From Emticicia sp. BO119 (GTDB lineage Bacteria; Bacteroidota; Bacteroidia; Cytophagales; Spirosomataceae): a DNA stretch of 64,000 nucleotides. The stretch is taken from assembly GCF_013912375.1 (NCBI RefSeq), contig NZ_JACETV010000001.1:558001-622000 (forward strand), read 5' to 3'. The position numbers and the translations under genes are program-made. The notes under the pieces are model-generated. The model had not been told where the DNA came from. It saw nothing but the letters and a program-made list of their open reading frames with translations, and searched no databases. Shown piece after piece: positions 34,325-42,691 of this stretch (position 1 is the first letter of the stretch; each line of letters opens with the position of its first letter).

Positions 34325-35388
34325 AAGGTAAGCATGGCTGTTTCAATGGTAATGCCAGGGCCAAAAGCTACAGTAAAAATATTCCCTTTGGTTGTTGGAT
34401 TATCTATCATTTGCTTGAGTACAAATAAAATTGTTGCCGACGACATATTACCATAATTGCGAAGCACTTTATAGGAAGTTTCTAAGTCTGCTGAACAAAG
34501 TGATAATGAACTTTCAACGGCTTCTAAAATATTTTTACCTCCCGGATGTATAGCCCAGTTGGATATATCTTTGATTGATAAGTTAAGTTGTGTTAAGGCA
34601 TTTGCCAGAAGACTTCCGATTTCGTCTTTAATCAGTTTGGGTACATGATTGGTGAGTGTCATCAGGAAACCATTACCTGATAATTGCCATGCCATATCAG
34701 GCTGACCAGCCAATGCTATTTTAGAGAAGAACTGCTGGATACTCAAACCCTTTTCTTTTTCGTCTCCAACCACCAGGCAAGCGGCAGAACCATCAGCAAA
34801 GAGGGTAGAGGATAGTATAGAATCAATATCGCCTGATTTCTGAAAATGAAGGGTACATAATTCAGTGCACACAATAAGAACTTTAGCAGCGGTATCTGCT
34901 TTACAAAAGGCATTGGCTATTTTAAGGGCATGCAGTGCTGCATAACAACCCATAAAGTTCACCGAAGTACGTGTAATATGTGTAGGAAGATTAAGTTTTT
35001 CGGTCAATAATATATCTAAACCCGGGGCAGAGAGCCCTGTGCAGGTTACAGTAATCAGATGTGTGATTTCCTGTAAGTTTCTTTGTCCCAGACAATCTAT
35101 GATTGATTTTTCAGATAAAGCCACCACTTCTTCATTGAATAGCTTCATCCGTTGTTCGAGTGAAGGAGCGGTACAGTTATTACCAAAAAAATGCCAGTTA
35201 CCACGTAAAAGAGAAAAGTCGGAGAAAACAGAATACCGGGTTTCGATACCACTACGCTTATAAAGTATAGGCAGTAGTTTTCTGTTTTTCTCATCGGGAT
35301 AGGTAGCATCAAGCATAAAACGCATGATGTCGTCCTGCTTATGTGCATAACGGGGTACGGCTGTTCCGATAGAAACGATTTTTGGCAT
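34321..35388 (-). CDS. Type III polyketide synthase (chalcone/stilbene synthase family)
   Basis: 355 residues. The complete Cys-His-Asn triad is visible: C148 (NFMGCYAALHAL), H281 (NWAIHPGGKNIL) and N314 (NYGNMSSATILF). The family GFGPG-type loop is VAFGPGITIETAML at the C-terminus. It condenses malonyl-CoA onto a fatty acyl or other starter to make alkyl-resorcinols, pyrones or related phenolics; the starter cannot be read from sequence. First gene of a three-gene cluster with a methyltransferase and a CrtA-like oxygenase. A TATGTTTG box (reverse strand, 35496-35489) about 100 bases upstream could be the promoter. Confidence 0.92.
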   Translation of the reverse strand: MPKIVSIGTAVPRYAHKQDDIMRFMLDATYPDEKNRKLLPILYKRSGIETRYSVFSDFSLLRGNWHFFGNNCTAPSLEQRMKLFNEEVVALSEKSIIDCLGQRNLQEITHLITVTCTGLSAPGLDILLTEKLNLPTHITRTSVNFMGCYAALHALKIANAFCKADTAAKVLIVCTELCTLHFQKSGDIDSILSSTLFADGSAACLVVGDEKEKGLSIQQFFSKIALAGQPDMAWQLSGNGFLMTLTNHVPKLIKDEIGSLLANALTQLNLSIKDISNWAIHPGGKNILEAVESSLSLCSADLETSYKVLRNYGNMSSATILFVLKQMIDNPTTKGNIFTVAFGPGITIETAMLTL

Positions 35389-35524
35389 CTTGGTTTTGGG
35401 CTATTTTAAACGATGTGCCGGAGCTTTTGAGTGTCTGACGAATCTGTAAAACATACGAAAACAATAGTATTTGGGTTGCCTGTCTTAGCAAACATATCGT
35501 ATATAAGCCTAAAATAAAGACATA

Positions 35525-36250
35525 TCAAACACATTCTATAAAAACTCTGTAAACATACTTTTTGTTTTTTTGCAGGTCTTCATAGTTTACTAAAAACTCT
35601 TCAGTGTCTACCTGGAACTGTGTAATGCTAAGTGTCTTAAGCACTTCATCCCGATTCATCTTAATATCGTTTCTGATATCGCCTTTACCCCCGGAATGAT
35701 GAAACCACAGGATGTCTTCGGCGGTATAATCCGGTTTGTTTTGCAGGAAGTCATTGAACCACTGTTCTCGTTCTCGTATAATCTGGGGAGAGTAAAGCGT
35801 AACAGATGACCATATTCGTGGTTCGGCCCGAGCATGCACTGTAGATAAAACCTCTTTACCAGTCCATCGTATTTCGTAATATATTTTCTCATTCTGTCTG
35901 TTGATAATAACCAATGTAAATGGCTCTATCCCGTCAAACTGGTAGTTATTTATGAATTTTTCTTCGTTCTGAAACCTGTAAAAATCGAGAATTACTTTAC
36001 CACGACTCTGCCGATATGGTGGAGAAGATATGTGTGGGTTTAATCCACCATTTAGCAGGCAAAGTGTAAAGGTATCACAACCGCCAATCCAGGTACCATT
36101 GCCTTGCGGGTCTTTCGGATAAAACATATACCGACCTTCAACCTCATATTTGCGAGGTGGAATAGCCGACACCCGATTCATTTTTTCATCCCGGTTGGAA
36201 GTAAAAATAAAACCGTTGTTTTTGGTCGGTAAATAAGTCAGAACACACAT
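35525..36250 (-). CDS. NRDE family (TANGO2-like) protein
   Basis: 241 residues, beginning MCVLTYLP with the TSNRDEKMNR motif at about 17-26, and WIGGCDTFTLCLLNGG near 52-68. This is the NRDE/TANGO2 family with an Ntn-hydrolase-like fold, where Cys2 is the candidate nucleophile after Met removal; eukaryotic members act in heme or lipid handling, bacterial function is unsettled. It follows the DinB gene by 66 bases and may be the last gene of that operon. Confidence 0.85.
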   Translation of the reverse strand: MCVLTYLPTKNNGFIFTSNRDEKMNRVSAIPPRKYEVEGRYMFYPKDPQGNGTWIGGCDTFTLCLLNGGLNPHISSPPYRQSRGKVILDFYRFQNEEKFINNYQFDGIEPFTLVIINRQNEKIYYEIRWTGKEVLSTVHARAEPRIWSSVTLYSPQIIREREQWFNDFLQNKPDYTAEDILWFHHSGGKGDIRNDIKMNRDEVLKTLSITQFQVDTEEFLVNYEDLQKNKKYVYRVFIECV

Positions 36251-36316
36251 GAATTAATTAATGAATAGTGAATCAATACCTTATTATAATATTTTTTTGA
36301 ATGTATTCAGGCATCA

Positions 36317-36817
36317 TCAGCCAAATTGTTCTTCTCTGTATTGAATAGTTGAATAAGCTACTCCGAAATTTTCAGGAATGACTACTTCCTTGAAGTTTTC
36401 CTGCAATCCAATTCGTATCAGGGCGTAGTGATGAATTGAATGTTCTATGAGATAAACAAGCTCACGCATAAAACTGGTATCAATATAGGCTTTGTGATTG
36501 GCTTCATAGCTCACAGCTAAAAGTAGAGGTTCTGCAATATCAGAAACAGCTTCAATACCGGTAACAATATCTTCAATGGTTTGTAAAGTAAAGCTAAGAT
36601 CGTTTTCTAACAGAAAATTCCGCTCGCGTGCATCATAGTCTATTACACCACTTTTATGCCCTTTCAGAAGGCATTGATAAAATTCTATAATATGTCTGGT
36701 GTGCTGACCTATACTACTACCATTGAGTACACAAAGTGACTGTGAGTAATTCTGAGAACTCAGTTGGTTTAATAATTCAGCTAATTGTTTGATTACATTC
36801 GTATGTATCTTTTTCAT
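36317..36817 (-). CDS. DinB-like four-helix protein
   Basis: 166 residues, all-helical, with metal-ligand candidates of DinB/YfiT folds: GQHTRHIIEFYQC (about 37-49) and EHSIHHYALIRIGL (about 128-141). DinB-like proteins bind a divalent metal and include thiol-dependent transferases; no substrate is known here. Its start overlaps the stop of the YceI gene upstream (ATGA), so it belongs to the DM13-OMP-YceI operon. Confidence 0.75.
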   Translation of the reverse strand: MKKIHTNVIKQLAELLNQLSSQNYSQSLCVLNGSSIGQHTRHIIEFYQCLLKGHKSGVIDYDARERNFLLENDLSFTLQTIEDIVTGIEAVSDIAEPLLLAVSYEANHKAYIDTSFMRELVYLIEHSIHHYALIRIGLQENFKEVVIPENFGVAYSTIQYREEQFG

Positions 36818-37356
36818 ATTTGTTGGGTTTTTATCTCAATGATAATTGCGGCGGTATCGCTCAATAAACTACTTTTGGTACCCACACCATATTCAGTACG
36901 ATTAATCATGAAATTTCCTCTAAAAGTAGCCTTAGCACCATTTTGTACAAAAGTGAAAGGAATTCTGATGTTTTTGGTAATATTCTTAATGGTCAGGCTA
37001 AAATAACCAATGTATTCGTTTTCTTGCTGAGCTTTTTCAATCTTTGTCGATTGCAGTGTAATTTTTGGGTATTTTTCGGTGTCAAAATAGTCACCGCTCC
37101 GCAAAGTTCTATCTCTTAAACTAATTCCGGTATTAATAGTTTTAGTTTCAATACTCCCTTTCAGGGAAGAAGTTGTTAAATTATCAGGATCAAAAATCAT
37201 GACTCCGGTAAAACCACCAAATGACCCGTCAGCAGTAGCTCCTAAAGCATGTTTAATTTTAAAAGTAACAGAAACATTAATTGGTTTCCAAGGGTTAGCA
37301 TATAACTGATAAGAATTTATCCATAAGAAAAGTATCAGTGAAATGTATTTTTGCAT
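36814..37356 (-). CDS. YceI family periplasmic protein (second copy)
   Basis: 180 residues: signal peptide (1-21), then a YceI-like beta-barrel with VSVTFKIKHALGATADGSFGG, GDYFDTEKYPKITLQSTKIE (about 88-107) and FRGNFMINRTEYGVG. It is diverged from the YceI at 3174. The family binds hydrophobic ligands in the periplasm. Third gene of the operon DM13 - outer-membrane protein - YceI - DinB, whose promoter carries a Crp/Fnr-type palindrome. Confidence 0.82.
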   Translation of the reverse strand: MQKYISLILFLWINSYQLYANPWKPINVSVTFKIKHALGATADGSFGGFTGVMIFDPDNLTTSSLKGSIETKTINTGISLRDRTLRSGDYFDTEKYPKITLQSTKIEKAQQENEYIGYFSLTIKNITKNIRIPFTFVQNGAKATFRGNFMINRTEYGVGTKSSLLSDTAAIIIEIKTQQI

Positions 37357-37367
37357 AGTAACAGGAT

Positions 37368-38075
37368 TTAGAATTTATAAGAGATGGCTATCATTGGCAG
37401 CAAATTTTTGGAACGAAAGCGATCGTTTTCGAAAGTCAGCAATCGATTGGTTGTGTACTCAGTAAACTGAAAACTCGCACCAGCCCTCAAGCCAACCTTG
37501 TTGGTAAACCAATAGCGAAAATATAATTCGGAATTGAGGCTTCCAAGATCATTATCACTTACCAGCAGAAGGTTAAACGTGGTGGGTTTAGCCAATTGGA
37601 TACTACCATTAAGGGTGGGGGAGTCGCTCGCCCTGAATACTCCTTGTTGAGATTTGCCAAAACTCAAACCAATGGCATCAATATTAAAACCTATTTCAAA
37701 CCTGTTACTGAAACTATATTGTAAATGAATGGGGATATTAAAATAAAAAGCACTTACTTTATTCAGATGCAGGGTGTCTAAATTAGCCTGGATATTCTCA
37801 ACAAATAAAACCTGTGGTCCTGTTTGTCCAGAGGTAAGTCTGGCCGGAGCCGTGATAAAATCTTTGTTTGGTGCTGCAAAAAAAGTGAGTCTGGCTCCAG
37901 TCCCGATTTTGAACTTACCATTTTTACCAATCCCCCAAAGATAATTATATGATATTGCCGGAGAGATGCCTTTGGCACCAGCAACAGATAAATCAAACGA
38001 TTGTTGATTTTTTTTCTGAGCGCTTACCAGATTGGCAAGAATCAGGATAATAATAGTAATTGATAACTTTTTCAT
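37368..38075 (-). CDS. Outer membrane beta-barrel protein, unknown
   Basis: 235 residues with a signal peptide (1-19, VSAQ) and alternating strands of an eight- to ten-stranded barrel (SVAGAKGISPAISYNYLWGIG; LYFRYWFTNKVGLRAGASFQF near the end). No named domain recognised. It lies 3 bases after the DM13 lipoprotein gene and 11 before the YceI gene, so it shares their regulation and probably their envelope function. Confidence 0.65.
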   Translation of the reverse strand: MKKLSITIIILILANLVSAQKKNQQSFDLSVAGAKGISPAISYNYLWGIGKNGKFKIGTGARLTFFAAPNKDFITAPARLTSGQTGPQVLFVENIQANLDTLHLNKVSAFYFNIPIHLQYSFSNRFEIGFNIDAIGLSFGKSQQGVFRASDSPTLNGSIQLAKPTTFNLLLVSDNDLGSLNSELYFRYWFTNKVGLRAGASFQFTEYTTNRLLTFENDRFRSKNLLPMIAISYKF

Positions 38076-38078
38076 GTT

Positions 38079-38522
38079 TTAGTTTGATTTTAATTCGGCA
38101 CTGCCAAAAAGTACGGCGAAACGTTTACACCAGATAAGTACGTATTTTTGTTTCAAAGGGTCGGCTTCATCAGGTATAGCTAAACTATAAGTGCCATTAA
38201 TATTAACTTTATCAGTTATTTCAATGAAATTGGTGAGCACTTTATCTTCTGCCATGTAAATTCTCAGATCGGGCCCGCTATCAGTTTTGAAATTTTCAAA
38301 AAGCAAAACTTTTTTCAGATTGATATCTCTATATACTTTCACTTCACCGCTTGTTGTGTGAACAGCCGATTGAAAAGTTCCTTTGGCAATCAGATTTTCG
38401 GGTTTTTGCGTAATCGGGTTTGGTAGTAAGGATTCATTATCAGTTGATGTCGTGATATTTTCTTTCTGACAGGCTAAAGAAAATAATAATACAACTGACA
38501 ACACAAATGATTTTTTTCTCAT
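38079..38522 (-). CDS. DM13 domain lipoprotein
   Basis: 147 residues. Lipoprotein signal peptide with lipobox LFSLAC (Cys18). The mature part has the DM13 pattern: KGTFQSAVHTTSGEVKVYRD (about 47-66), LLFENFKTDSGPDLRIYMA (about 72-90), and a conserved Cys in YVLIWCKRFAVLFG (about 128-141). DM13 domains have been proposed to act in electron transfer or hydroxylation, based on a conserved Cys; this is not proven. First gene of a four- or five-gene operon with a strong activator-type promoter. Confidence 0.82.
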   Translation of the reverse strand: MRKKSFVLSVVLLFSLACQKENITTSTDNESLLPNPITQKPENLIAKGTFQSAVHTTSGEVKVYRDINLKKVLLFENFKTDSGPDLRIYMAEDKVLTNFIEITDKVNINGTYSLAIPDEADPLKQKYVLIWCKRFAVLFGSAELKSN

Positions 38523-38546
38523 GACCTTTAACTTATATTAATAAGA

Positions 38547-38591
38547 CAAAAGTAGATTAAGTTGTAAAAACAGGATGTCGGCTGGCTGACT
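38547..38591 (-). promoter_or_regulatory. Promoter with Crp/Fnr-type palindrome, DM13 operon
   Basis: On the reverse strand, the -7 box TACTTTTG lies at 38554-38547. TGTC-GGCTGGCT-GACT at 38576-38591 is centred at 38583.5, 29.5 bases upstream of the first base of that box, near -42. No -33 TTG. The same layout is found at 41269-41313. Confidence 0.6.
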
Positions 38592-38643
38592 AAGAATATG
38601 AATAATTTTCAGAAGATATGCTTGAAAGATTAAACCCTACCGA

Positions 38644-39321
38644 TCAGGTTAAGGCAGAAAGATTTTTAATTGTAATTTCATTACGGGAGTAGTCGAGAAT
38701 ATTTTTTTCTTTCAATTCATTAAATAATTGTGTAACTGTCTGGCGAGTACTGCATATGAGGCTTGCTATGTCCTGATGGGTAAGATAATTTTTTAATACG
38801 ATTTCATTTTTCTCGCTATTCCCCTCTTTTACTGCCCAATCTTTCAGAAAACTATTCAGACGGGCTCTTACGTCTTTAAAAACCAGATTGGCATAACGGT
38901 TTTCCATTCGTTTTAATCTGAAACCAACCCATTTAGTATAACGCAATGCCAGAACTGGGTTTCGCTCTATAACATCTTCAAAGTCAGTCAATTTAAAACT
39001 GCAACAGGTTACATAGTCTGATACCGCCACAGCATACTCATCGAGTGTTTGATTGACCAGTGTAAATTGCCCGAATAAATCGCCGGTTTGTAGAATATCT
39101 TTTACAATTTCATTACCCTTGTCATCAATTTCGACGATTTTTATTGTACCTCTTTTAATGGTATAAACACGGTCAGCCTCATCATGCGAAAAGTAGATTA
39201 TCTCACCTTTTTTAGCAGTTTTAAAATTGGTAATGAGGCAGATTTGCTTTAACTCGGCTGAATTTAAAGCGTTGAATAATTGATGATTATGCAAATGCCA
39301 GTATTTGGTTTCAAGATTCAT
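38644..39321 (-). CDS. Crp/Fnr family transcriptional regulator
   Basis: 225 residues. Cyclic-nucleotide-binding-like jelly roll at about 15-125 (KGEIIYFSHDEADRVYTIKRG), dimer helix (about 125-150) and a winged helix with LTHQDIASLICSTRQTVTQLFNELKE (about 178-203), ending in the recognition helix STRQTVTQLF. No N-terminal Cys cluster, so it is not an iron-sulfur FNR. The effector is unknown. It lies 45 bases after the ATP-grasp gene and may be its operon's last member. Palindromes of Crp-like size stand before both flanking operons, so it is the likely activator of both, by inference. Confidence 0.88.
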   Translation of the reverse strand: MNLETKYWHLHNHQLFNALNSAELKQICLITNFKTAKKGEIIYFSHDEADRVYTIKRGTIKIVEIDDKGNEIVKDILQTGDLFGQFTLVNQTLDEYAVAVSDYVTCCSFKLTDFEDVIERNPVLALRYTKWVGFRLKRMENRYANLVFKDVRARLNSFLKDWAVKEGNSEKNEIVLKNYLTHQDIASLICSTRQTVTQLFNELKEKNILDYSRNEITIKNLSALT

Positions 39322-39366
39322 GGCTCAAGGGATAATACCCTAAATATACTAATAATGGAGTTTTAA

Positions 39367-40383
39367 TCAACCAAAATGTTGCTTCACAATCTGGATTATT
39401 TCTTTAAGAGGGAGGGGTTTTACGCCCCTTTTCTGATTCTCAATACTAATCTCGGCTACCCGATTCCAATGCCAGCCTAAATCACGGTAAGCTTGCCATA
39501 AATAATAGCGGGGGTCGTAGATATGCCCAGGATCAGAGCTAACACCGTTCAGCTCCAAAATCCTGATGTTTTTTCCGGCATATAAATCCTCATAGCTGGC
39601 TACTTTCATATCAAACCTGCCATAATAAAAGCCCTCAAATGGCATGGCAATTTTTGTAAAAACCTTATGTAACTGTTCATTAATCAGGTGATTGGCATTA
39701 ACAAACTTAGTTCCTCTACAATGGTTTCCAATGGGTTCCAGAATTCTTTTTTCATTTGCTGGTAACACTTCTTTTATTTCTTCTCCTAATTTGTTTCTGA
39801 GAGTTTCTAACTGAAATCTTGCTCTTGTGCTATTGAGAATTAACTCTTCAATTGTCGATTTCCCGTCACCCGTAATACTCAGAAACTCTTTTAGAGTAAC
39901 TGATGAGACTTGTCCTGATTGCTGATTGGGCATTCTGCTGAATAGAACCCCCAGTTCTATCGGATATTCTATAAACTCCTGAATCAGATAATCAGCTTTT
40001 ATACTTTCATGGTATATTTTCAGTTGAGCTTCTGTCAGTATTTTTACCACTAAAGTGCCTCTTTCCCCTACGTTAGGCTTGGCAATAACAGGAAAATTTA
40101 ATTTGTGCAATTGTAATGCAGATAATACCTCATCGAAATCAGTTTCGGGTGAAATATATACAGTAGCTGGCAGATATTCTGTTGGAATATATTTCAGAAT
40201 CTCGCTCTTATGTTCGCCATAAAACCCCCCCGCTTCTATACTTGGATTAACGGCTGTAAAATAAGTAAGTGACCTGGCGCGAATAGCCTGAAAAATCCAG
40301 TATGGAGTCATTGGCAGATAAAATACCCACCATGACCAATACTCATAATTAAAGATCTTGACTAAAAAAAGTGGAAGCCTCAT
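39367..40383 (-). CDS. ATP-grasp (D-alanine-D-alanine ligase-like) protein
   Basis: 338 residues. Glycine-rich ATP-binding loop in FPVIAKPNVGERGTLV (about 95-110) and the C-terminal metal-binding segment YGRFDMKVAS with ILELNGVSSDPGHIYDP (about 280-296), typical of ATP-grasp ligases of Ddl/RimK type. It would join a carboxylate to an amine or thiol via an acyl phosphate; the substrate is unknown, and N-terminal residues 1-60 include a membrane-like stretch. The start overlaps the DoxX gene stop by 4 bases. Confidence 0.78.
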   Translation of the reverse strand: MRLPLFLVKIFNYEYWSWWVFYLPMTPYWIFQAIRARSLTYFTAVNPSIEAGGFYGEHKSEILKYIPTEYLPATVYISPETDFDEVLSALQLHKLNFPVIAKPNVGERGTLVVKILTEAQLKIYHESIKADYLIQEFIEYPIELGVLFSRMPNQQSGQVSSVTLKEFLSITGDGKSTIEELILNSTRARFQLETLRNKLGEEIKEVLPANEKRILEPIGNHCRGTKFVNANHLINEQLHKVFTKIAMPFEGFYYGRFDMKVASYEDLYAGKNIRILELNGVSSDPGHIYDPRYYLWQAYRDLGWHWNRVAEISIENQKRGVKPLPLKEIIQIVKQHFG

Positions 40384-40772
40384 GCGAATTTCTTAATAAC
40401 CCTAAAAATGGTAGCTTTTTCTTTATAAACTACAAATAAACAACAAATTGTTGTGAGTAATGCCATATAAAAAAGCTGCCCACCGTCGTCCATTACTTCA
40501 ATACCTAATAGAAACAGATGTGACACAATTGCTCCAGCCATAATGCCAATACCCATTAATGCCCCAAGCCATGAGGTATGGGGAATTAATAATAGGATAG
40601 AAGCGATTAGTTCGGCAATACCGGTTCCAATTCTTCCCCAAGGTTCAAGCCCGATTGTCGAAAATATGTAGACGCTCTCTGCCTGAGCGGTAAATTTAAA
40701 ATACAGAGTCTGTAGCATAATTATGGCAGCTACCAAGCGAGCTACCCAAAGCAGAATAAGTGTTGTTTTCAT
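40380..40772 (-). CDS. DoxX family membrane protein
   Basis: 130 residues with four membrane helices (about 5-22, 42-62, 68-88, 98-118) and the DoxX-type pattern GRIGTGIAELIASILLLIPHT followed by GALMGIGIMAGAIVSHL. DoxX proteins are small quinone-linked or redox-associated membrane proteins; the exact role is unknown. It lies 24 bases after the YHS gene and overlaps the ATP-grasp gene. Confidence 0.8.
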   Translation of the reverse strand: MKTTLILLWVARLVAAIIMLQTLYFKFTAQAESVYIFSTIGLEPWGRIGTGIAELIASILLLIPHTSWLGALMGIGIMAGAIVSHLFLLGIEVMDDGGQLFYMALLTTICCLFVVYKEKATIFRVIKKFA

Positions 40773-40796
40773 GATTTTAAAAAAATTAGCATTGAA

Positions 40797-41243
40797 TCAT
40801 TTGTAAATCTTTATCCAGTTTATATCTGCCTGTTTCTTGAGTCTTGCTTCTTCCTCATTCCAGCTATTAAGCGTATTGTTAAAAATGGTTTTGTAGAAAA
40901 GATAGACCTTCCCATCAATAATTTTGTAATTTTCCGGGTCAACCTCTACCTTTTCACCTTTTGCTCCCATTGCATAGGCACACCAGCCACCATAAGCAGG
41001 TTCATATTGAAGGGGTGTTTTTTTGAAGGCTTCCAGATTAGGTTCATTGGCAAATTTGTAAGTAATGCCATTAAATATGTAAGAAATTTTACCTTTTACT
41101 GGTTTATTTGAAAAGTAACTAACAGGGTCATATCCTGATAAAGCAATGCCTTTTTCTAATAAAAAATGTTTTTGACGAATAGCTGTTTCTTGTGCCAAAC
41201 TCTGAAGGGATACCATCACCAACAGAAAAAATAATTTTTTCAT
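40797..41243 (-). CDS. YHS domain-containing periplasmic protein
   Basis: 148 residues: a signal peptide (1-17, SLAQ) then a YHS domain (about 28-90) with SGYDPVSYFSNKPVKGK and YEPAYGGWCAYAMGAKGE. YHS domains are small metal-binding modules with Tyr/His/Ser-based patterns; exported forms are common beside redox proteins, and one Cys (YGGWCAYAM) is conserved here. First gene of the operon YHS-DoxX-ATP-grasp-(regulator). Confidence 0.82.
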   Translation of the reverse strand: MKKLFFLLVMVSLQSLAQETAIRQKHFLLEKGIALSGYDPVSYFSNKPVKGKISYIFNGITYKFANEPNLEAFKKTPLQYEPAYGGWCAYAMGAKGEKVEVDPENYKIIDGKVYLFYKTIFNNTLNSWNEEEARLKKQADINWIKIYK

Positions 41244-41268
41244 TTTGATTTTCTTTTAATTTCTATCG

Positions 41269-41313
41269 CAAAAGTAAAATATATGGATTGAGTAAAATGT
41301 CGGGCAAATGACA
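41269..41313 (-). promoter_or_regulatory. Promoter with Crp/Fnr-type palindrome, YHS operon
   Basis: On the reverse strand, TACTTTTG lies at 41276-41269 and TGTC-GGGCAAAT-GACA at 41298-41313 (centre 41305.5), 29.5 bases upstream. Same -7 sequence and same spacing as before the DM13 operon; no -33 element. Confidence 0.62.
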
Positions 41314-41403
41314 GAATGAGACGGTTTTGAGTATGGCAAATAGTAGAGCCCAAAGGAGACGGAGCTAAGGATAAAATTTATTTTATTACTGAGTCTACTC
41401 CCT

Positions 41404-42027
41404 TTAATCAACCCATGTTTTGATAACCTGAAACAGCGCTAATATTAAAAAAATAAGACCAATTGCTCGATTAATAGGGTAGCCTTTTAACAATTTCTGA
41501 ATTTTCAGTTGCTGACGATTGCTAATGAATGCAAAAAGATACAAAATACCAAAGGCGCCAGTAACAGCCCCTAAAATAAAGGCAGATTTGGTGGCAAGGC
41601 TGCTGATAACTATATATTTATTAATATAGACTGATATAAAGAACCAAAAGGGAAGAATCTGGGGGTTAACCATACCTAACGAAAAACCTTTCAGGAAATT
41701 AACCTTAAGGTTGACAGGCGTAGCAGTAGCTATGTTGACATCAGGATTTTTCTGAAAAAAATAGACAATACCCATCACAATAAAGACAGGTATCATGAGT
41801 AGGTTGAGTTTGTCAAGAAATGACTGGTTTTGCTGAATAAATAATAATCCTTCTAAAGCCAATGCAGAATAGATGATTTCTGGGATACTTCCACCTATAG
41901 CTACCGATACCCCGGCTGAAAAATTTTTGCTAAGAGTAGTTTGTATAACAGCTAAATTTACTGAACCTAATTGAATAGATCCTAAAAAACTGATAGTGGC
42001 CGTAAGAAGAAAAATCAGAAATTCCAT
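41404..42027 (-). CDS. LysE family amino acid exporter-like transporter
   Basis: 207 residues from ATG 42027 (MEFLIFLLTATISFLGSIQLGSVN). Six predicted membrane helices; the N-terminal GSIQLGSVNLAVIQ replaces the common PGP motif of LysE/RhtB transporters, and KGFSLGMVNPQILPFWF (about 115-131) matches the second repeat. It probably exports amino acids or similar small molecules. The frame is open 47 codons further upstream but the added N-terminus is charged and not family-like, so the later ATG is used. Confidence 0.78.
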   Translation of the reverse strand: MEFLIFLLTATISFLGSIQLGSVNLAVIQTTLSKNFSAGVSVAIGGSIPEIIYSALALEGLLFIQQNQSFLDKLNLLMIPVFIVMGIVYFFQKNPDVNIATATPVNLKVNFLKGFSLGMVNPQILPFWFFISVYINKYIVISSLATKSAFILGAVTGAFGILYLFAFISNRQQLKIQKLLKGYPINRAIGLIFLILALFQVIKTWVD

Positions 42028-42173
42028 AAGTCTTGATTTCAACAAAGCAAAATAAAGAATTTTTCGACTAATGAAATGTCTTTTGGATGACTTTGTAAAA
42101 ATATTTATATTTAATCTGATAAATACTTTTTCAAAAGATGCCTGATATCTATCTATTTTAAGGACCATATTAA

Positions 42174-42599
42174 ATGAACATAGAAATACGAAAAGATCTC
42201 CAATTAACTATTTATGGCTTTGGAGCTACTGCATTACAGAAAGATTACGTTGATACTGTCTTTAAATTAAGCGGAAAGGTGTGGGAAGTGGTGAAAAATC
42301 TCGGCTTGAAAAGTAAAGGCACCAATATTTGGGTATATGAACCAAATAATTTTGTTTTTGCAGGTGTGGAACTTGACAATACGAGCAATAGACTTGTTGA
42401 AAAGAAAATAAAAATTGAAAAATACGCATATTATAAACATATTGGCTCCTATAAGCTTATTGGCAGTACTGGACAAAAAATGATAAATGCGCTGGTAAAT
42501 ATGGAGTATGAGGCTATTCTTCCAAATATTGAAATTTATGGACATTGGAATTCAGACGAATCTAAACTGGAAACTGAATTAATAATGTGTTTAAAATAG
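42174..42599 (+). CDS. GyrI-like small-molecule binding protein
   Basis: 141 residues. Probable GyrI/AraC-effector-binding fold: two SHS2-type repeats with YGFGATALQKDYVDTVFKLSG, then FVFAGVELDN (about 60-69), KYAYYKHIGSYKLIG (about 82-96) and YGHWNSDESKLETEL (about 122-136). Stand-alone members bind small molecules or act as inhibitors. No DNA-binding domain. Single gene, divergent from the LysE-type gene. Confidence 0.7.
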   Translation: MNIEIRKDLQLTIYGFGATALQKDYVDTVFKLSGKVWEVVKNLGLKSKGTNIWVYEPNNFVFAGVELDNTSNRLVEKKIKIEKYAYYKHIGSYKLIGSTGQKMINALVNMEYEAILPNIEIYGHWNSDESKLETELIMCLK

Positions 42600-42691
42600 A
42601 AATTTTATCTTACATCTCTACTCAGAAGCTTTTTCCAAAAAACTTTCAAATACACTCAATTACATTCTAACTTTGCAGAAAAAAATGTTGT

